A stretch of 64,000 nucleotides of DNA from Bacteroidia bacterium (lineage in GTDB: Bacteria > Bacteroidota > Bacteroidia > Bacteroidales > Azobacteroidaceae), in assembly GCA_025996865.1 (NCBI GenBank), contig BNTV01000010.1, positions 1 to 64,000 on the forward strand, read 5' to 3'. Below the pieces are notes generated by a model. That model did not search any database, was not told the DNA's origin, and saw only the letters and a program-made list of their open reading frames with translations. The translations under genes and the position numbers were made by a program. Positions 37,959 through 47,074 of this stretch are shown piece by piece. Every line of letters starts with the position of its first letter. Position 1 is the first letter of the stretch.

Positions 37959-38741
37959 TTATTCCGTCCAATCGGATATTTCACTCCGCGTTTTCAGGGC
38001 AGCGCCGGTCAGCGTACAAACAACCTGGTTTTTATATTTCAGATTGATAACCGAATATCTGTTCCACCCTATTTTATTCAACCCTTTTTCGTAAAACACC
38101 CGCAATTTATCTAAATTTTCTTTATAATCCTCGATTTTTCCCAAAATAATTTGATGGTCGCCCACCGTAGGCGTCAATATGACATCCTGATTGGGCGCTA
38201 CATATATCTGTGCAATCTGGGAATCCCAGAATTTATCTTTTTGTAAATAGTTCGCAAAATCATACAGTTGTTTTTTGGCATACTCATTATTGATATTTCC
38301 GCTGGCAACCGGAACGTAAGCTGAAAAATTTCCCGGAACGGGCATGATTTCTCTTTCATTATCAACGTAATAACTTCCGTTCTGCGAAAATACCCGTAAA
38401 ACCGGAATGCGCTGGTAAACTTTTACTTTTACATCTCCGCCTACGGTTTTGAGACATTCCGCTCTTTTAATCAACTTATCGTTTGCCAGTTTTTCTTCGA
38501 TTTCGGCGCTACTGATTTCACTCAATTTTTTTCCAACGGGAAATATATTCCGGTTTTTCATCAAAGCAATCACTTCATTGTTGGAAATATAGTTTTGCCC
38601 CCATGTATTCACCACTTCTACCTCGATTTTCGTACAGGTCAAATCTTCCGAAGTGTGGAAAAAATTCATGTAAACCATTGTAAATCCTATGTAAATCAAT
38701 AGAATAACTGCAAATAAACCGATTAGTATTTTCTTAACCAT
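37959..38741 (-). CDS. ftsQ: Cell division protein FtsQ
   Basis: This 260-residue inner-membrane protein has one N-terminal TM helix (ILIGLFAVILLIYIGFTMVY) and a periplasmic part with a POTRA-like segment (LTCTKIEVEVVNTWGQNYIS) and the FtsQ region (KRAECLKTVGGDVKVKVYQR). It links early and late divisome parts. It overlaps the end of murC by 8 nt. Sequence is divergent as usual for FtsQ; the call rests on topology and position. Confidence 0.92.
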   Translation of the reverse strand: MVKKILIGLFAVILLIYIGFTMVYMNFFHTSEDLTCTKIEVEVVNTWGQNYISNNEVIALMKNRNIFPVGKKLSEISSAEIEEKLANDKLIKRAECLKTVGGDVKVKVYQRIPVLRVFSQNGSYYVDNEREIMPVPGNFSAYVPVASGNINNEYAKKQLYDFANYLQKDKFWDSQIAQIYVAPNQDVILTPTVGDHQIILGKIEDYKENLDKLRVFYEKGLNKIGWNRYSVINLKYKNQVVCTLTGAALKTRSEISDWTE

Positions 38742-41340
38742 TCAAACTGTTTTTTATAGGTTCAACCAAAAGCTCAATATCGCCGGCGCCGGCAATCAAA
38801 AGCACTTCGTACTTGTTTTTCTTCACCTGTTCCAATAATTCCGTTTTGCCGAACAAGTGTTTTTCGGAGCTTGTTACCAGATCCAGAATCATTTGAGAAG
38901 ATACGCCCGGAATCGGTTCTTCGCGTGCGGGATAAATTGGAATCAGAATCACTTCGTCGGCCAATGACAAAGACTTGGCAAATTCTTTGTAAAAATCATT
39001 GGTACGTGAATACAAATGCGGTTGGAAAATCACCGTCAGTTTTTTATCCGGATACAATTGCCGGACAGAAGTGATGCTTTCCCACAATTCGTCGGGGTGA
39101 TGGGCATAATCGTCTATCAACACCAAATCGTCGCGTTTGATGTGGAAATCAAACCGGCGCTTCGCACCTTGGAAAGACGCCATTCCGGCTCTCAGCTCAT
39201 CGTCGGAAACGCCGTTCAGATAAGCAATCGCCATGGCTGCTACTCCGTTGGAAATATTGATTTTCACCGGAACGCCCAATTGAATACGGGGGATTATTCT
39301 TTCGGGGGTGACAAAATCGAAGAAGATTTCGCCGTTGCCGATTTGGATGTTTTCGGCATAAAAATCTACCCCTAAATCCCCTAAAGGGGACTTTTGTTCC
39401 GCATCAACCCAAGTCCCCTTCAGGGGATTTAGGGGTAAGCCCCCTTCAGTGGGTTGGGGGCAAACACCTGCATAACGATAGGTTTTCACTCCTTCCTTAA
39501 GATTTAACGGAATATCTACTCCTGCTTCTACCAACAAGACTCCATTTTCCTTGATTAGCGAAGAAAAATGACTAAATCCTTCTCTATAAGCTGCTTCTGT
39601 TCCGTAAATATCCAAATGGTCGGGCGAAACGGAAGTAATCACTGCCATATATGGACTCAACCAATGGAAAGAGCGGTCGTATTCGTCGGCTTCGACCACG
39701 GTCAAATCGCTGGTATCGGACAACAGAAGATTGCTGTCGTAATTTTTCAAAATTCCGCCGAGGAATGCGTTGCAATCCATTTTTGATTGCTTCAGCAAAT
39801 GGGCAATCATGCTTGAAGTCGTTGTCTTTCCATGCGTACCGGCGACGCACAGTCCGCGTGTAGTACGTGTGATTTCACCCAAAACTTGTGCGCGTTTCAT
39901 GATTTCGAAACCGCTTTCGCGGAAAAATGTCAGTTCGGAATGGTCCTGAGGAACGGCCGGCGTCCAAACGACTACCGTTTGCGTTTTGTCTTTGAATGTC
40001 CGGGGAATCAAATCTGTATTGTCTTCGTAATGAATTTCAGCGCCTTCTTCATTCAACTGCTTCGTCAAATCCGATTCGACACGGTCGTATCCGGCCACTT
40101 TCTTTCCTTTGGCGAGGAAATAGCGGATGAGGGCGCTCATGCCGATGCCGCCGGCGCCGATGAAATAGAGTGAAGAGTGAAGAGTGAAGAGTGAAGAGTG
40201 AAGAGTGAAGGGTGAAGAGTGAAGGGTGAAGGGTGAAGAGTGAAGAATATTTGCTATTTCATTTACAATTTTGTTTGCCGCATCAGGTAAAGCCAGTTTT
40301 TTGATATTGGCGCTCAATTCTTTCAAACGTTCTGTGTTGTGAACGGTGTCCAAAGCGAGTGGAATCAGAGATTGCAAAGCGTCTTCGTCGGGAACGAGAA
40401 TGGCTGCCTCTTTCTTTACCAAAGCCATCGCATTTTTTGTCTGGTGGTCTTCGGCAACATTGGGCGAAGGCACAAGAATAACCGGTTTTCCAATCATGCA
40501 AAATTCCGAAATCGAGCCGGCGCCCGCGCGGGAAATAATCAAGTCGGCAACGGAATAAGCCAAATCCATGCGGGAAATAAATTCCGTCAGTTTAATCGGA
40601 TGTTGCGAATATTTTTCCAATTGTTTCAGGGAATCGTGAAAATAGGCTTTCCCCGATTGCCAAAGGAATTGTACGCTTCCGTCGCGGAGTGTCGGAAATG
40701 CTTGTATCATACACTGGTTTAGTGTTTTTGCACCCAAACTTCCACCCAAAACAAGAATTGTCTGCATATCAGGATCAAGGCCGAAGAAAGAATAGGCTTT
40801 CTTTCGTTTTTCTTCCAGATGAACCAAATCTTTACGGATGGGATTGCCGGTCAGAACGATTTTTCCGGCAGGGAAAAATTTCTCCATGTCTTCGTAAGCC
40901 ACACAGATTTTCTCTGCTTTTTTCGCCAACAGTTTATTGGTTATTCCGGCGTATGAATTTTGTTCCTGAATCAAAGTCGGGATACCCAATCGGTTAGCTG
41001 CTTTCAATGTTGGCCCGCTTGCATATCCTCCTACGCCAACGGCTATATCGGGACGGAATTTTCTCACTGTTTTCCGCGCCAGATGCATGCTTTTCAACAA
41101 TTTGAAAATAACGCTGATATTTTTCAACAGATTTTTGCGGTCAAAACCTGCAACCGGTAATCCGACAATCGGATAACCCGCAGCCGGAACGCGCTCCATC
41201 TCCATTCGGTCTTCGGCTCCGACGAACAGGATTTCCGCATCGGGGTAGCGTTCTTTCAAGGCGTCGGCAATGGATAGCGCCGGGAAAATGTGGCCGCCGG
41301 TGCCGCCTCCGCTGATGATTATTTTTAATTGTTCTATCAT
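38734..41340 (-). CDS. murG/murC: MurG-MurC fusion (two peptidoglycan enzymes in one chain)
   Basis: Residues 1-365 are MurG, which adds GlcNAc to lipid I at the membrane: IIISGGGTGGHIFPALSIA, VGVGGYASGPTLKAA and the UDP-GlcNAc region SRAGAGSISEF. Residues about 392-868 are MurC, the UDP-MurNAc:L-alanine ligase: YFIGAGGIGMSALIRYF, the ATP loop VAGTHGKTTTSSM, and DDYAHHPDELW. The joint (366-391) is a translated 7-bp repeat giving LHSSPFT-type heptapeptides; no stop codon separates the halves. MurC residues about 627-658 are encoded by a palindromic insertion (39367-39461). In most Bacteroidales murG and murC are adjacent separate genes. If not an assembly artefact, the two enzymes act as one protein. 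Confidence 0.93.
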   Translation of the reverse strand: MIEQLKIIISGGGTGGHIFPALSIADALKERYPDAEILFVGAEDRMEMERVPAAGYPIVGLPVAGFDRKNLLKNISVIFKLLKSMHLARKTVRKFRPDIAVGVGGYASGPTLKAANRLGIPTLIQEQNSYAGITNKLLAKKAEKICVAYEDMEKFFPAGKIVLTGNPIRKDLVHLEEKRKKAYSFFGLDPDMQTILVLGGSLGAKTLNQCMIQAFPTLRDGSVQFLWQSGKAYFHDSLKQLEKYSQHPIKLTEFISRMDLAYSVADLIISRAGAGSISEFCMIGKPVILVPSPNVAEDHQTKNAMALVKKEAAILVPDEDALQSLIPLALDTVHNTERLKELSANIKKLALPDAANKIVNEIANILHSSPFTLHSSPFTLHSSLFTLHSSLYFIGAGGIGMSALIRYFLAKGKKVAGYDRVESDLTKQLNEEGAEIHYEDNTDLIPRTFKDKTQTVVVWTPAVPQDHSELTFFRESGFEIMKRAQVLGEITRTTRGLCVAGTHGKTTTSSMIAHLLKQSKMDCNAFLGGILKNYDSNLLLSDTSDLTVVEADEYDRSFHWLSPYMAVITSVSPDHLDIYGTEAAYREGFSHFSSLIKENGVLLVEAGVDIPLNLKEGVKTYRYAGVCPQPTEGGLPLNPLKGTWVDAEQKSPLGDLGVDFYAENIQIGNGEIFFDFVTPERIIPRIQLGVPVKINISNGVAAMAIAYLNGVSDDELRAGMASFQGAKRRFDFHIKRDDLVLIDDYAHHPDELWESITSVRQLYPDKKLTVIFQPHLYSRTNDFYKEFAKSLSLADEVILIPIYPAREEPIPGVSSQMILDLVTSSEKHLFGKTELLEQVKKNKYEVLLIAGAGDIELLVEPIKNSLNG
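39367..39461. repeat. Palindromic insertion inside the MurC coding region
   Basis: 27-bp arms (39367-39393 and 39411-39437) are reverse complements with one mismatch, followed by a further GCCCCC...GGGGGC hairpin (39439-39461). The unit reads in frame as PLNPLKGTW...KSPLGDLG. The related CCCCCTGAAGGGGG wording occurs between genes at 41360-41435. Confidence 0.92.
40168..40244. repeat. Heptamer repeat joining murG to murC
   Basis: Eleven tandem 7-bp units, GAGTGAA with three GGGTGAA variants. On the coding strand it has no stop codon in any frame and yields the same heptapeptide cycle in each. A change of one unit would shift the frame of everything downstream. Confidence 0.95.
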
Positions 41341-41443
41341 AACGTTTTTATTTTTACCTCCAACCCCCTGAAGGGGGCTATGACCGTAGCATAATAAGCA
41401 TACTCACTGCCTTAACTCCCCCTTCAGGGGGTTGGGGGGTATG
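41341..41443. repeat. Intergenic inverted repeat between ftsW and murG/murC
   Basis: CCAACCCCCTGAAGGGGGC (about 41358-41376) and TCCCCCTTCAGGGGGTTGG (about 41417-41435) are inverted copies around a 40-nt middle. No gene is seen. It is the same family as the insertion inside MurC. Confidence 0.85.
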
Positions 41444-42700
41444 TTATACAATAGCAATTTCCGTTTCTTCCATCATTTTTTGTTCTTCCAATTCTTCGTT
41501 GATTTCTTCTTCCCGCTGTATGCCTCGTTCGTTTTCATAACGACTGACACTCAATATGATTCCGAAAAAGGCGCAAGTAACCAAAGTGGAAGTTCCCCCT
41601 CGACTCACTAACGGCAAAGGTTGTCCGGTAACCGGTATCAGATTGACGGCTACGGCCATATTCGCCAAAGCCTGTGAAACCAAAACCAGTGCACAACCCA
41701 TCACCAAGAGTTTGGGAAACAGTTTATCGCATCGTCCGGCAATAATTCCCGACCGGATAAACAGAAAGACATAAAGCGCCAAGACAAGTATTCCGCCAAC
41801 CAAACCCAATTCTTCAATGATAATCGCAAAAATAAAATCGGAATAGGCTTGCGGCAGAAAATCCCTTTGCCGGCTGTTTCCCGGCAATCTACCGAAAACT
41901 CCCCCGCGGGCAACGGCAATATTGGCTTGCGTTACTTGGTAGTTTTTATCGGTCACTTCATAAGTATCATCTTTTATTTCGTTTTTATTGGCTTCTTTTT
42001 GAGCTATCCATACTTTAAAATTAAAAGGCATTGGCGCTCTCGCTTTCCAAGTAAGCGGGCGAGACCAATATTTCTCGAAAGTTTGATCCGGCATAACATT
42101 GACGGCTGTGACAAAAAGGCCTCCGACAAGAACGCATATAGAAATGATTACAAACAGCTTTTTAAAAGGAATTTGTCCGATAAACATCATCATTAAGACT
42201 ACGGCGAAAAGCAAAAATGCCGTGGAAAAATTGTCCAACAGAATGATTCCGCAAGTAATCACCGCCGAAATTAAAATTAACCGGTAATGAATGTTTTTCT
42301 CCGTATTTTTATACCTGGAGAGAAAAAACGCGGTCGTGCCAATCAAACAAAGTTTGGCAAATTCCGAGGGCTGAAAACTGATTCCACCAATTGATAACCA
42401 CCGGGTTGCGTCATTTGTTTCCGTGCCGGTCAACTTGGTAACCACCAACAAAAAACAAGCCAACGGAAGCGCCAACAAAGCAATGGAAAAGTATTTAGGC
42501 CTGACACTGTGAACTACCAAGACGACAAACAAACCTCCCAATAAGAACATGACATGCTTCATAATCGGCCGCCAATAATCGGTCTTGAAAGTTAATGTAC
42601 TGGATGCGCTATACACTTCAATGATTGAAATAGCGCATAGGAACACGAAAATCATCCAGATTACCCGGTCGCCGCGAAATATTTTGCTTAAAAAATCCAT
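41444..42700 (-). CDS. ftsW: FtsW (SEDS peptidoglycan polymerase of division)
   Basis: This 418-residue inner-membrane protein has about ten spans. SEDS features are visible: VRPKYFSIALLALPL, WLSIGGISFQPSEFAKLCLI, the large loop ending NIAVARGGVFGRLPGNSRQRDFLPQAYSDFIFAIIIEELG with the catalytic-type Asp region, and PLPLVSRGGTSTL near the end. It polymerises glycan strands with FtsI during division. The E-rich cytosolic tail (EEEINEELEEQKMMEE) is long for the family. Confidence 0.95.
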   Translation of the reverse strand: MDFLSKIFRGDRVIWMIFVFLCAISIIEVYSASSTLTFKTDYWRPIMKHVMFLLGGLFVVLVVHSVRPKYFSIALLALPLACFLLVVTKLTGTETNDATRWLSIGGISFQPSEFAKLCLIGTTAFFLSRYKNTEKNIHYRLILISAVITCGIILLDNFSTAFLLFAVVLMMMFIGQIPFKKLFVIISICVLVGGLFVTAVNVMPDQTFEKYWSRPLTWKARAPMPFNFKVWIAQKEANKNEIKDDTYEVTDKNYQVTQANIAVARGGVFGRLPGNSRQRDFLPQAYSDFIFAIIIEELGLVGGILVLALYVFLFIRSGIIAGRCDKLFPKLLVMGCALVLVSQALANMAVAVNLIPVTGQPLPLVSRGGTSTLVTCAFFGIILSVSRYENERGIQREEEINEELEEQKMMEETEIAIV

Positions 42701-42709
42701 ACTGATTTT

Positions 42710-42839
42710 AATTACGAATTACAAATTACGAATTACGAAACATCGTTCGACGTTAGTCAAAACTAAAAACTAAAAGTTAAAAACTAAAAACTAAAATCCA
42801 TTCATTCTCAATTCTCAATTTTCAATTCTCAATTTTCAA
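42710..42839. repeat. Three heptamer repeat blocks between murD and ftsW
   Basis: The gap holds three different 7-bp repeats in a row: AATTACG (42710-42740), AAAACTA (about 42760-42796) and AATTCTC/AATTTTC (about 42804-42839), the last reaching into the murD stop. No gene or clear promoter is seen. Confidence 0.9.
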
Positions 42840-44285
42840 AGCCTTCTGACACAATGTTTAAATTGTTTTCCTCTGTCTTCGTAGTTTTCAAACAAATCGA
42901 AGCTGGCGCAGCAGGGGGATAACAAAACGGTATCACCCTGTTCTGCAATGCTGTATGCTTTTGAAACAGCTTCTTCCATGGAATGTGCTTCGGTCGTTTG
43001 AGCTACTGTTTTATCGAAAAAGTGATGCAATTTGGAATTGTCCACGCCGAGATAAATCAGTGCGCGGCATTTTTCTTTTACCAATGCTTCAATTTCCCCG
43101 TAATCATTGCCTTTGTCCGTTCCGCCAAGAATCAGGACGACAGGCGTTTTCATGCTTTGCAAGGCGTACCAGGTCGAATTGACATTGGTCGCTTTCGAAT
43201 CGTTGATGTATTCGACGCCCTGCACTTTGGCCACTTTTTCCAAACGGTGTTCAACCCCTTTGAAATCACTGAGGGAACGGCGGATATCTTCGTTCTTGAT
43301 ATCCAATAATTTAGCAGCAATTCCCGCCGCTAATGAGTTGTACAAATTGTGTGTTCCTGTCAACGCGACTAATTCTTCTTCCATATTGAAATTTCCTTTA
43401 GGAGTTTTTATAATCAGTTGTTTATCTTCGGTATAGGCAATTACGTCCTCTCCTTTCGTTAATGCAAAAGGATAAAGCGTAGGACATGATTCTTTGTCAT
43501 TTCGTAATTTGTCATTTGTAATTCGTAATTCGTAATTCGTAATTCGTAATTGTATAATCGGATCATCGTTCCAAAAAATAAAAGCATCTGCTGCCGTTTG
43601 ATTCCGGATGATCCGCATTTTGGAATTGACGTAATTCTGCATTTCGTAATTGTAACGGTCGAGATGATCGGGCGTAATGTTCAGTAAAACAGCAATATCC
43701 GCACGGAAATCGAACATGCCGTCCAACTGGAAGCTGCTTAGTTCGATGACGTAATAATCGTAATTCTGTTCGGCCACTTGCAAAGCGAAGCTTTCCCCGA
43801 CGTTTCCGGCTAAACCGACGTTCAGTCCGGCGCTTTTCAGAATATGGTAAGTCAGCATGGTTGTGGTTGTCTTTCCGTTACTTCCTGTGATACAGATTGT
43901 TTTCGCATTCGTATATCTTCCGGCAAATTCGATTTCCGAAATCACCGGAATATTTTTTCCGTGAATTTTTTTTACGATCGGCGCTTTGTCGGGAATGCCC
44001 GGACTTTTAATGATTTCATTGGCGTTCAGGATTTTTTCTTCCGTGTGCTGGCCTTCTTCGTAGGGAATTTCGTATCTTTCCAAAATTTCCTTGTATTTGT
44101 CTTTTATGGTTGATAAATCCGAAACAAAAACGTCGAAACCTTTCTTTTTTGCCAGCGCGGCGGCGCCTGCGCCGCTCTCGCCTGCGCCTAAAATGACGAT
44201 TCGTACTTCCCCTGACCGTGGGTTGTCACCCACGGCTATAAATGCATTGGCGCGATGCGCCATGTCGATATTTGAATTTTTGTTC
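42836..44285 (-). CDS. murD: UDP-MurNAc-L-alanine:D-glutamate ligase
   Basis: MurD adds D-glutamate to the growing stem peptide. From the preferred ATG at 44285 it is 482 residues; the frame is open further into mraY, but this ATG lies 4 nt after the mraY stop. Motifs: IVILGAGESGAGAAALAKKK, ATP loop CITGSNGKTTTTMLTYH, and NDSKATNVNSTWYAL. Two odd pieces: residues about 10-25 (AHRANAFIAVGDNPRSG) come from a CCGTGGGT...ACCCACGG palindrome, and residues about 245-262 (LRITNYELRITND) come from 7-bp repeats. A GTG inside the palindrome could be an alternative start. Core motifs remain intact. Confidence 0.94.
43501..43552. repeat. Heptamer repeat inside murD
   Basis: GTAATTC units (four exact plus degenerate ones at the left) with 7-bp period, read in frame as ITNYELR-type heptapeptides in the central domain of MurD. 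Confidence 0.92.
44216..44262. repeat. Palindromes at the murD 5' end
   Basis: CCGTGGGT-TGTC-ACCCACGG (44216-44235) is a perfect 8-bp-arm hairpin and GGCGC-GAT-GCGCC (about 44250-44262) a second small one. Both lie between the ATG at 44285 and the first conserved MurD motif, so they add about 20 residues or displace the start. Confidence 0.85.
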
Positions 44286-44289
44286 ATAT

Positions 44290-45546
44290 TTACCTCATTT
44301 TCAAAGTGGCAATCGCCAATACCACCAAAATAATCCCAATCAGCCAGAAACGGACAACGATTTTCGATTCGGGAACAGCTATCAACGGTTTCTGTATCCA
44401 AGCGTCAATGCCGGCATTGCCGGCTTTCTGGAAATGATGGTGCAAAGGCGTCATTTTAAATACGCGCCTGCCTGCACCATATTTCTTTTTCGTATATTTG
44501 AAATACGCAACTTGCATCATTACCGAAACACTTTCGGCAAAAAAGACGCCGCAGAGAATCGGCAACAATAATTCTTTATGGATAATAATGGCGAAAACGG
44601 CTATGATTCCGCCCAAAGTGAGCGAACCGGTATCACCCATAAAAACCTGCGCCGGAAAAGCGTTGTACCATAAAAATCCGATACATGCGCCGATAAATGC
44701 GCTTGCAAAAACGGCCAATTCCTCACAACCTGGAATATACATGATGTTCAGATAAGCAGCATATTTGATATGGCTTGATACATAAGCCAATATGCCTAAG
44801 GCAACGCCTATGATGGCCGAGCTGCCGGCCGCCAGTCCATCCAATCCATCCGTGAGATTAGCCCCATTGGATACCGCTGTGACAATGAAAATTGTAATAA
44901 TTACAAAAATAATCCAGGTCGCCGCCGTCCTGTGATTCGACATGAAAAACGCCAAACTCCGGTAATCGAAGTTGTTGTTTTTTAGGAAAGGAATGGTGGT
45001 TTGCGTTGATTTAACTTCTTGATTGTAAATAATTTCTGTGATAACGTCGTTCTCGCGAATTTCAATGTTCTCGCGTATCACCGCATCGGGACTTAAATAA
45101 ATGGTCAGGCCGACAATCAAACCCAAACCGACTTGTCCCACAATTTTGAATTTACCGCTCAACCCGTCTTTGTTTTTCCGGATTACTTTGATGTAATCGT
45201 CTATAAATCCGATAACTCCAAGCCAAGCAGTTGTAATCAGCATCAGGATAATATAGACATTGGTCAATTTGGCCAGCAACAAAACCGGAACGAGAATCGC
45301 AATGATGATAATGATTCCGCCCATCGTAGGCGTTCCCGTTTTCTTCATCTGGCCTTCCAAACCCAGATTGCGGATGGTTTCACCGATTTGCATCAGTTGG
45401 AGTTTTTCGATGATTCTCCGGCCGATAATGGTGGAGATTACCAAAGAGAAAATCAGGGCCATCGCCGAGCGGAAGGAAATGTAGTGGAATATTCCGGCGC
45501 CGGGGAAATCGAGTTTGTCAAGATAATCGAATAAATAGTATAACAT
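44290..45546 (-). CDS. mraY: Phospho-MurNAc-pentapeptide transferase
   Basis: MraY moves phospho-MurNAc-pentapeptide from UDP to undecaprenyl phosphate, making lipid I in the inner membrane. The 418-residue protein has about ten spans and the catalytic aspartates in [20 protein letters not shown] and [14 protein letters not shown], plus the histidine motif [12 protein letters not shown]. An extra-cytoplasmic insertion (about 150-215) is usual for Bacteroidota. Neighbours murE and murD are 5 and 4 nt away. Confidence 0.96.
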   Translation of the reverse strand: MLYYLFDYLDKLDFPGAGIFHYISFRSAMALIFSLVISTIIGRRIIEKLQLMQIGETIRNLGLEGQMKKTGTPTMGGIIIIIAILVPVLLLAKLTNVYIILMLITTAWLGVIGFIDDYIKVIRKNKDGLSGKFKIVGQVGLGLIVGLTIYLSPDAVIRENIEIRENDVITEIIYNQEVKSTQTTIPFLKNNNFDYRSLAFFMSNHRTAATWIIFVIITIFIVTAVSNGANLTDGLDGLAAGSSAIIGVALGILAYVSSHIKYAAYLNIMYIPGCEELAVFASAFIGACIGFLWYNAFPAQVFMGDTGSLTLGGIIAVFAIIIHKELLLPILCGVFFAESVSVMMQVAYFKYTKKKYGAGRRVFKMTPLHHHFQKAGNAGIDAWIQKPLIAVPESKIVVRFWLIGIILVVLAIATLKMR

Positions 45547-45551
45547 AACTT

Positions 45552-47009
45552 TTATGATTTAAAAATTTCCCGCACTATTTCCCTGTCATCAAAATGATAC
45601 TTCACCCCTTTCACTTCCTGATAATCCTCATGCCCTTTTCCGGCAATCAACACCACATCTCCGGCTTGCGCCAACAGGCAAGCGGTGCGAATGGCTTCCT
45701 TGCGGTCGGTGATTTTCAGCGTCTTTTTCATATCTTCATCCGTCAAGCCGGCAAACATGTCGCTGAGAATAGCTTCAGGTTCCTCAAACCGCGGGTTGTC
45801 GGACGTGAGAATCACCCGGTCACTCAATCTTGCCGATTCTTTTGCCATGATCGGTCGTTTGCCTTTGTCGCGGTTTCCGCCGCAACCGACTACGGTAATG
45901 ATGTTTCCCCGTCCGGTCAGGACTTCGTGAATGGCGTTCAGTACATTGGTCAGTGCGTCGGGCGTGTGCGCGTAATCCACAATGGCCGTGTATCCTTCGG
46001 GCGAACGGAAAGTCTGGAAACGTCCCGCCACCGAATGAAGCGTACTGAGTAAAACCAGCACGTCATCGGGATTTTGTTCCAACAATACCGCAGCTCCATA
46101 AACGGCTAACAGGTTGTAAACATTAAATTTACCGACAAATTGCGTGGTAACTTCCTTGTTGTTAATGCTCATCAACGTACCTTCAATATGCGTTTCAAGG
46201 ATTTTCCCTTTGAAGTCTGCCAAAGAAAGAACCGAGTAGGTTTGTTTATTCGCTTTCGTATTTTGCAACATAAACAGTCCGTTTTTATCGTCCTTGTTGG
46301 TCAAAGCGAAGGCACTGGCGGGCAGTCTGTCGAAGAACGCCTTTTTCGCATCGCGGTAATCTTCAAATGTCGGGTGATAATCCAAATGGTCGCGCGTTAA
46401 GTTGGTGAAAATCCCACCTTTAAACTGCAAACCGGAGATTCTTTTCTCTACTACACCATGGGAACTGACTTCCATAAAAACGTAATCGCAACCGGCTTCG
46501 ACCATCTGTGCCAACAGACCGTTCAGTTCGATGGCGCCGAGCGTAGTGTTTGTGGTCGGTATCGCCTTGTCATCGACATAATTCGTGACGGTTGACAGCA
46601 AACCGGCTTTATATCCCAATTTTCGGAACATCGTATATAATAAGGTGGCTATCGTCGTCTTGCCGTTTGTTCCCGTTACGCCCACCAAGGTCAAGTGAGC
46701 GGAAGGATTACCGTTCCAAGCAGAAGCAATTTGCCCCAGGGCTTCGGCGCTATCATCCACCCGGATATAGGTAATGTTGTCCTGCAAATTTTCGGGGAGC
46801 GTTTGGCAAACGATGGCTACTGCTCCGTTTTCAATGGCTTTTCCGATAAACCGGTGTCCGTTTCTTTCGGGTTGTGTATAGGGAACGGCGACGAACAGCC
46901 ATCCCGCCTCAATTTTCCGGGAATCGGAATGAATGCCTTGTATCTCAATATCCGGATTGCCGGATATTTCTTTGATTCCTGTTTTGTCTGTAAGTTTTTT
47001 CAGTTCCAT
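45552..47009 (-). CDS. murE: UDP-MurNAc-tripeptide synthetase (meso-DAP adding)
   Basis: MurE adds the third residue of the stem peptide. From the chosen start [11 protein letters not shown] it is 485 residues. The ATP loop is [17 protein letters not shown], the MurNAc-binding part is [19 protein letters not shown], and the amino-acid selecting motif is DNPRFEEPE, whose DNPR form goes with meso-diaminopimelate. Upstream in-frame codons (to 47045) fall in a palindromic repeat and are unlikely to be used. Confidence 0.95.
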   Translation of the reverse strand: MELKKLTDKTGIKEISGNPDIEIQGIHSDSRKIEAGWLFVAVPYTQPERNGHRFIGKAIENGAVAIVCQTLPENLQDNITYIRVDDSAEALGQIASAWNGNPSAHLTLVGVTGTNGKTTIATLLYTMFRKLGYKAGLLSTVTNYVDDKAIPTTNTTLGAIELNGLLAQMVEAGCDYVFMEVSSHGVVEKRISGLQFKGGIFTNLTRDHLDYHPTFEDYRDAKKAFFDRLPASAFALTNKDDKNGLFMLQNTKANKQTYSVLSLADFKGKILETHIEGTLMSINNKEVTTQFVGKFNVYNLLAVYGAAVLLEQNPDDVLVLLSTLHSVAGRFQTFRSPEGYTAIVDYAHTPDALTNVLNAIHEVLTGRGNIITVVGCGGNRDKGKRPIMAKESARLSDRVILTSDNPRFEEPEAILSDMFAGLTDEDMKKTLKITDRKEAIRTACLLAQAGDVVLIAGKGHEDYQEVKGVKYHFDDREIVREIFKS

Positions 47010-47030
47010 ACCTATTATATTGTTGTTTTT

Positions 47031-47059
47031 GTAGAGACAAGGCATTGCCTTGTCTCTAC
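47031..47059. repeat. GTAGAGAC-family palindrome between ftsI and murE
   Basis: A 29-bp palindrome with perfect 14-bp arms around a single T, starting GTAGAGACAAGGCA. It fills the 65-nt gap and may fold in the polycistronic message. Confidence 0.95.
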
Positions 47060-47074
47060 CGTTATCGTTTTATA

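Noticed and set aside
40168..43552. Heptamer arrays as possible CRISPR
   Set aside because: Units are 7 bp with no spacers and no cas genes nearby.
45546..45560. tRNA or small RNA genes in the short dcw gaps and elsewhere
   Set aside because: Gaps are mostly a few bases or are filled with repeats; I found no cloverleaf or known RNA motif anywhere in the window.
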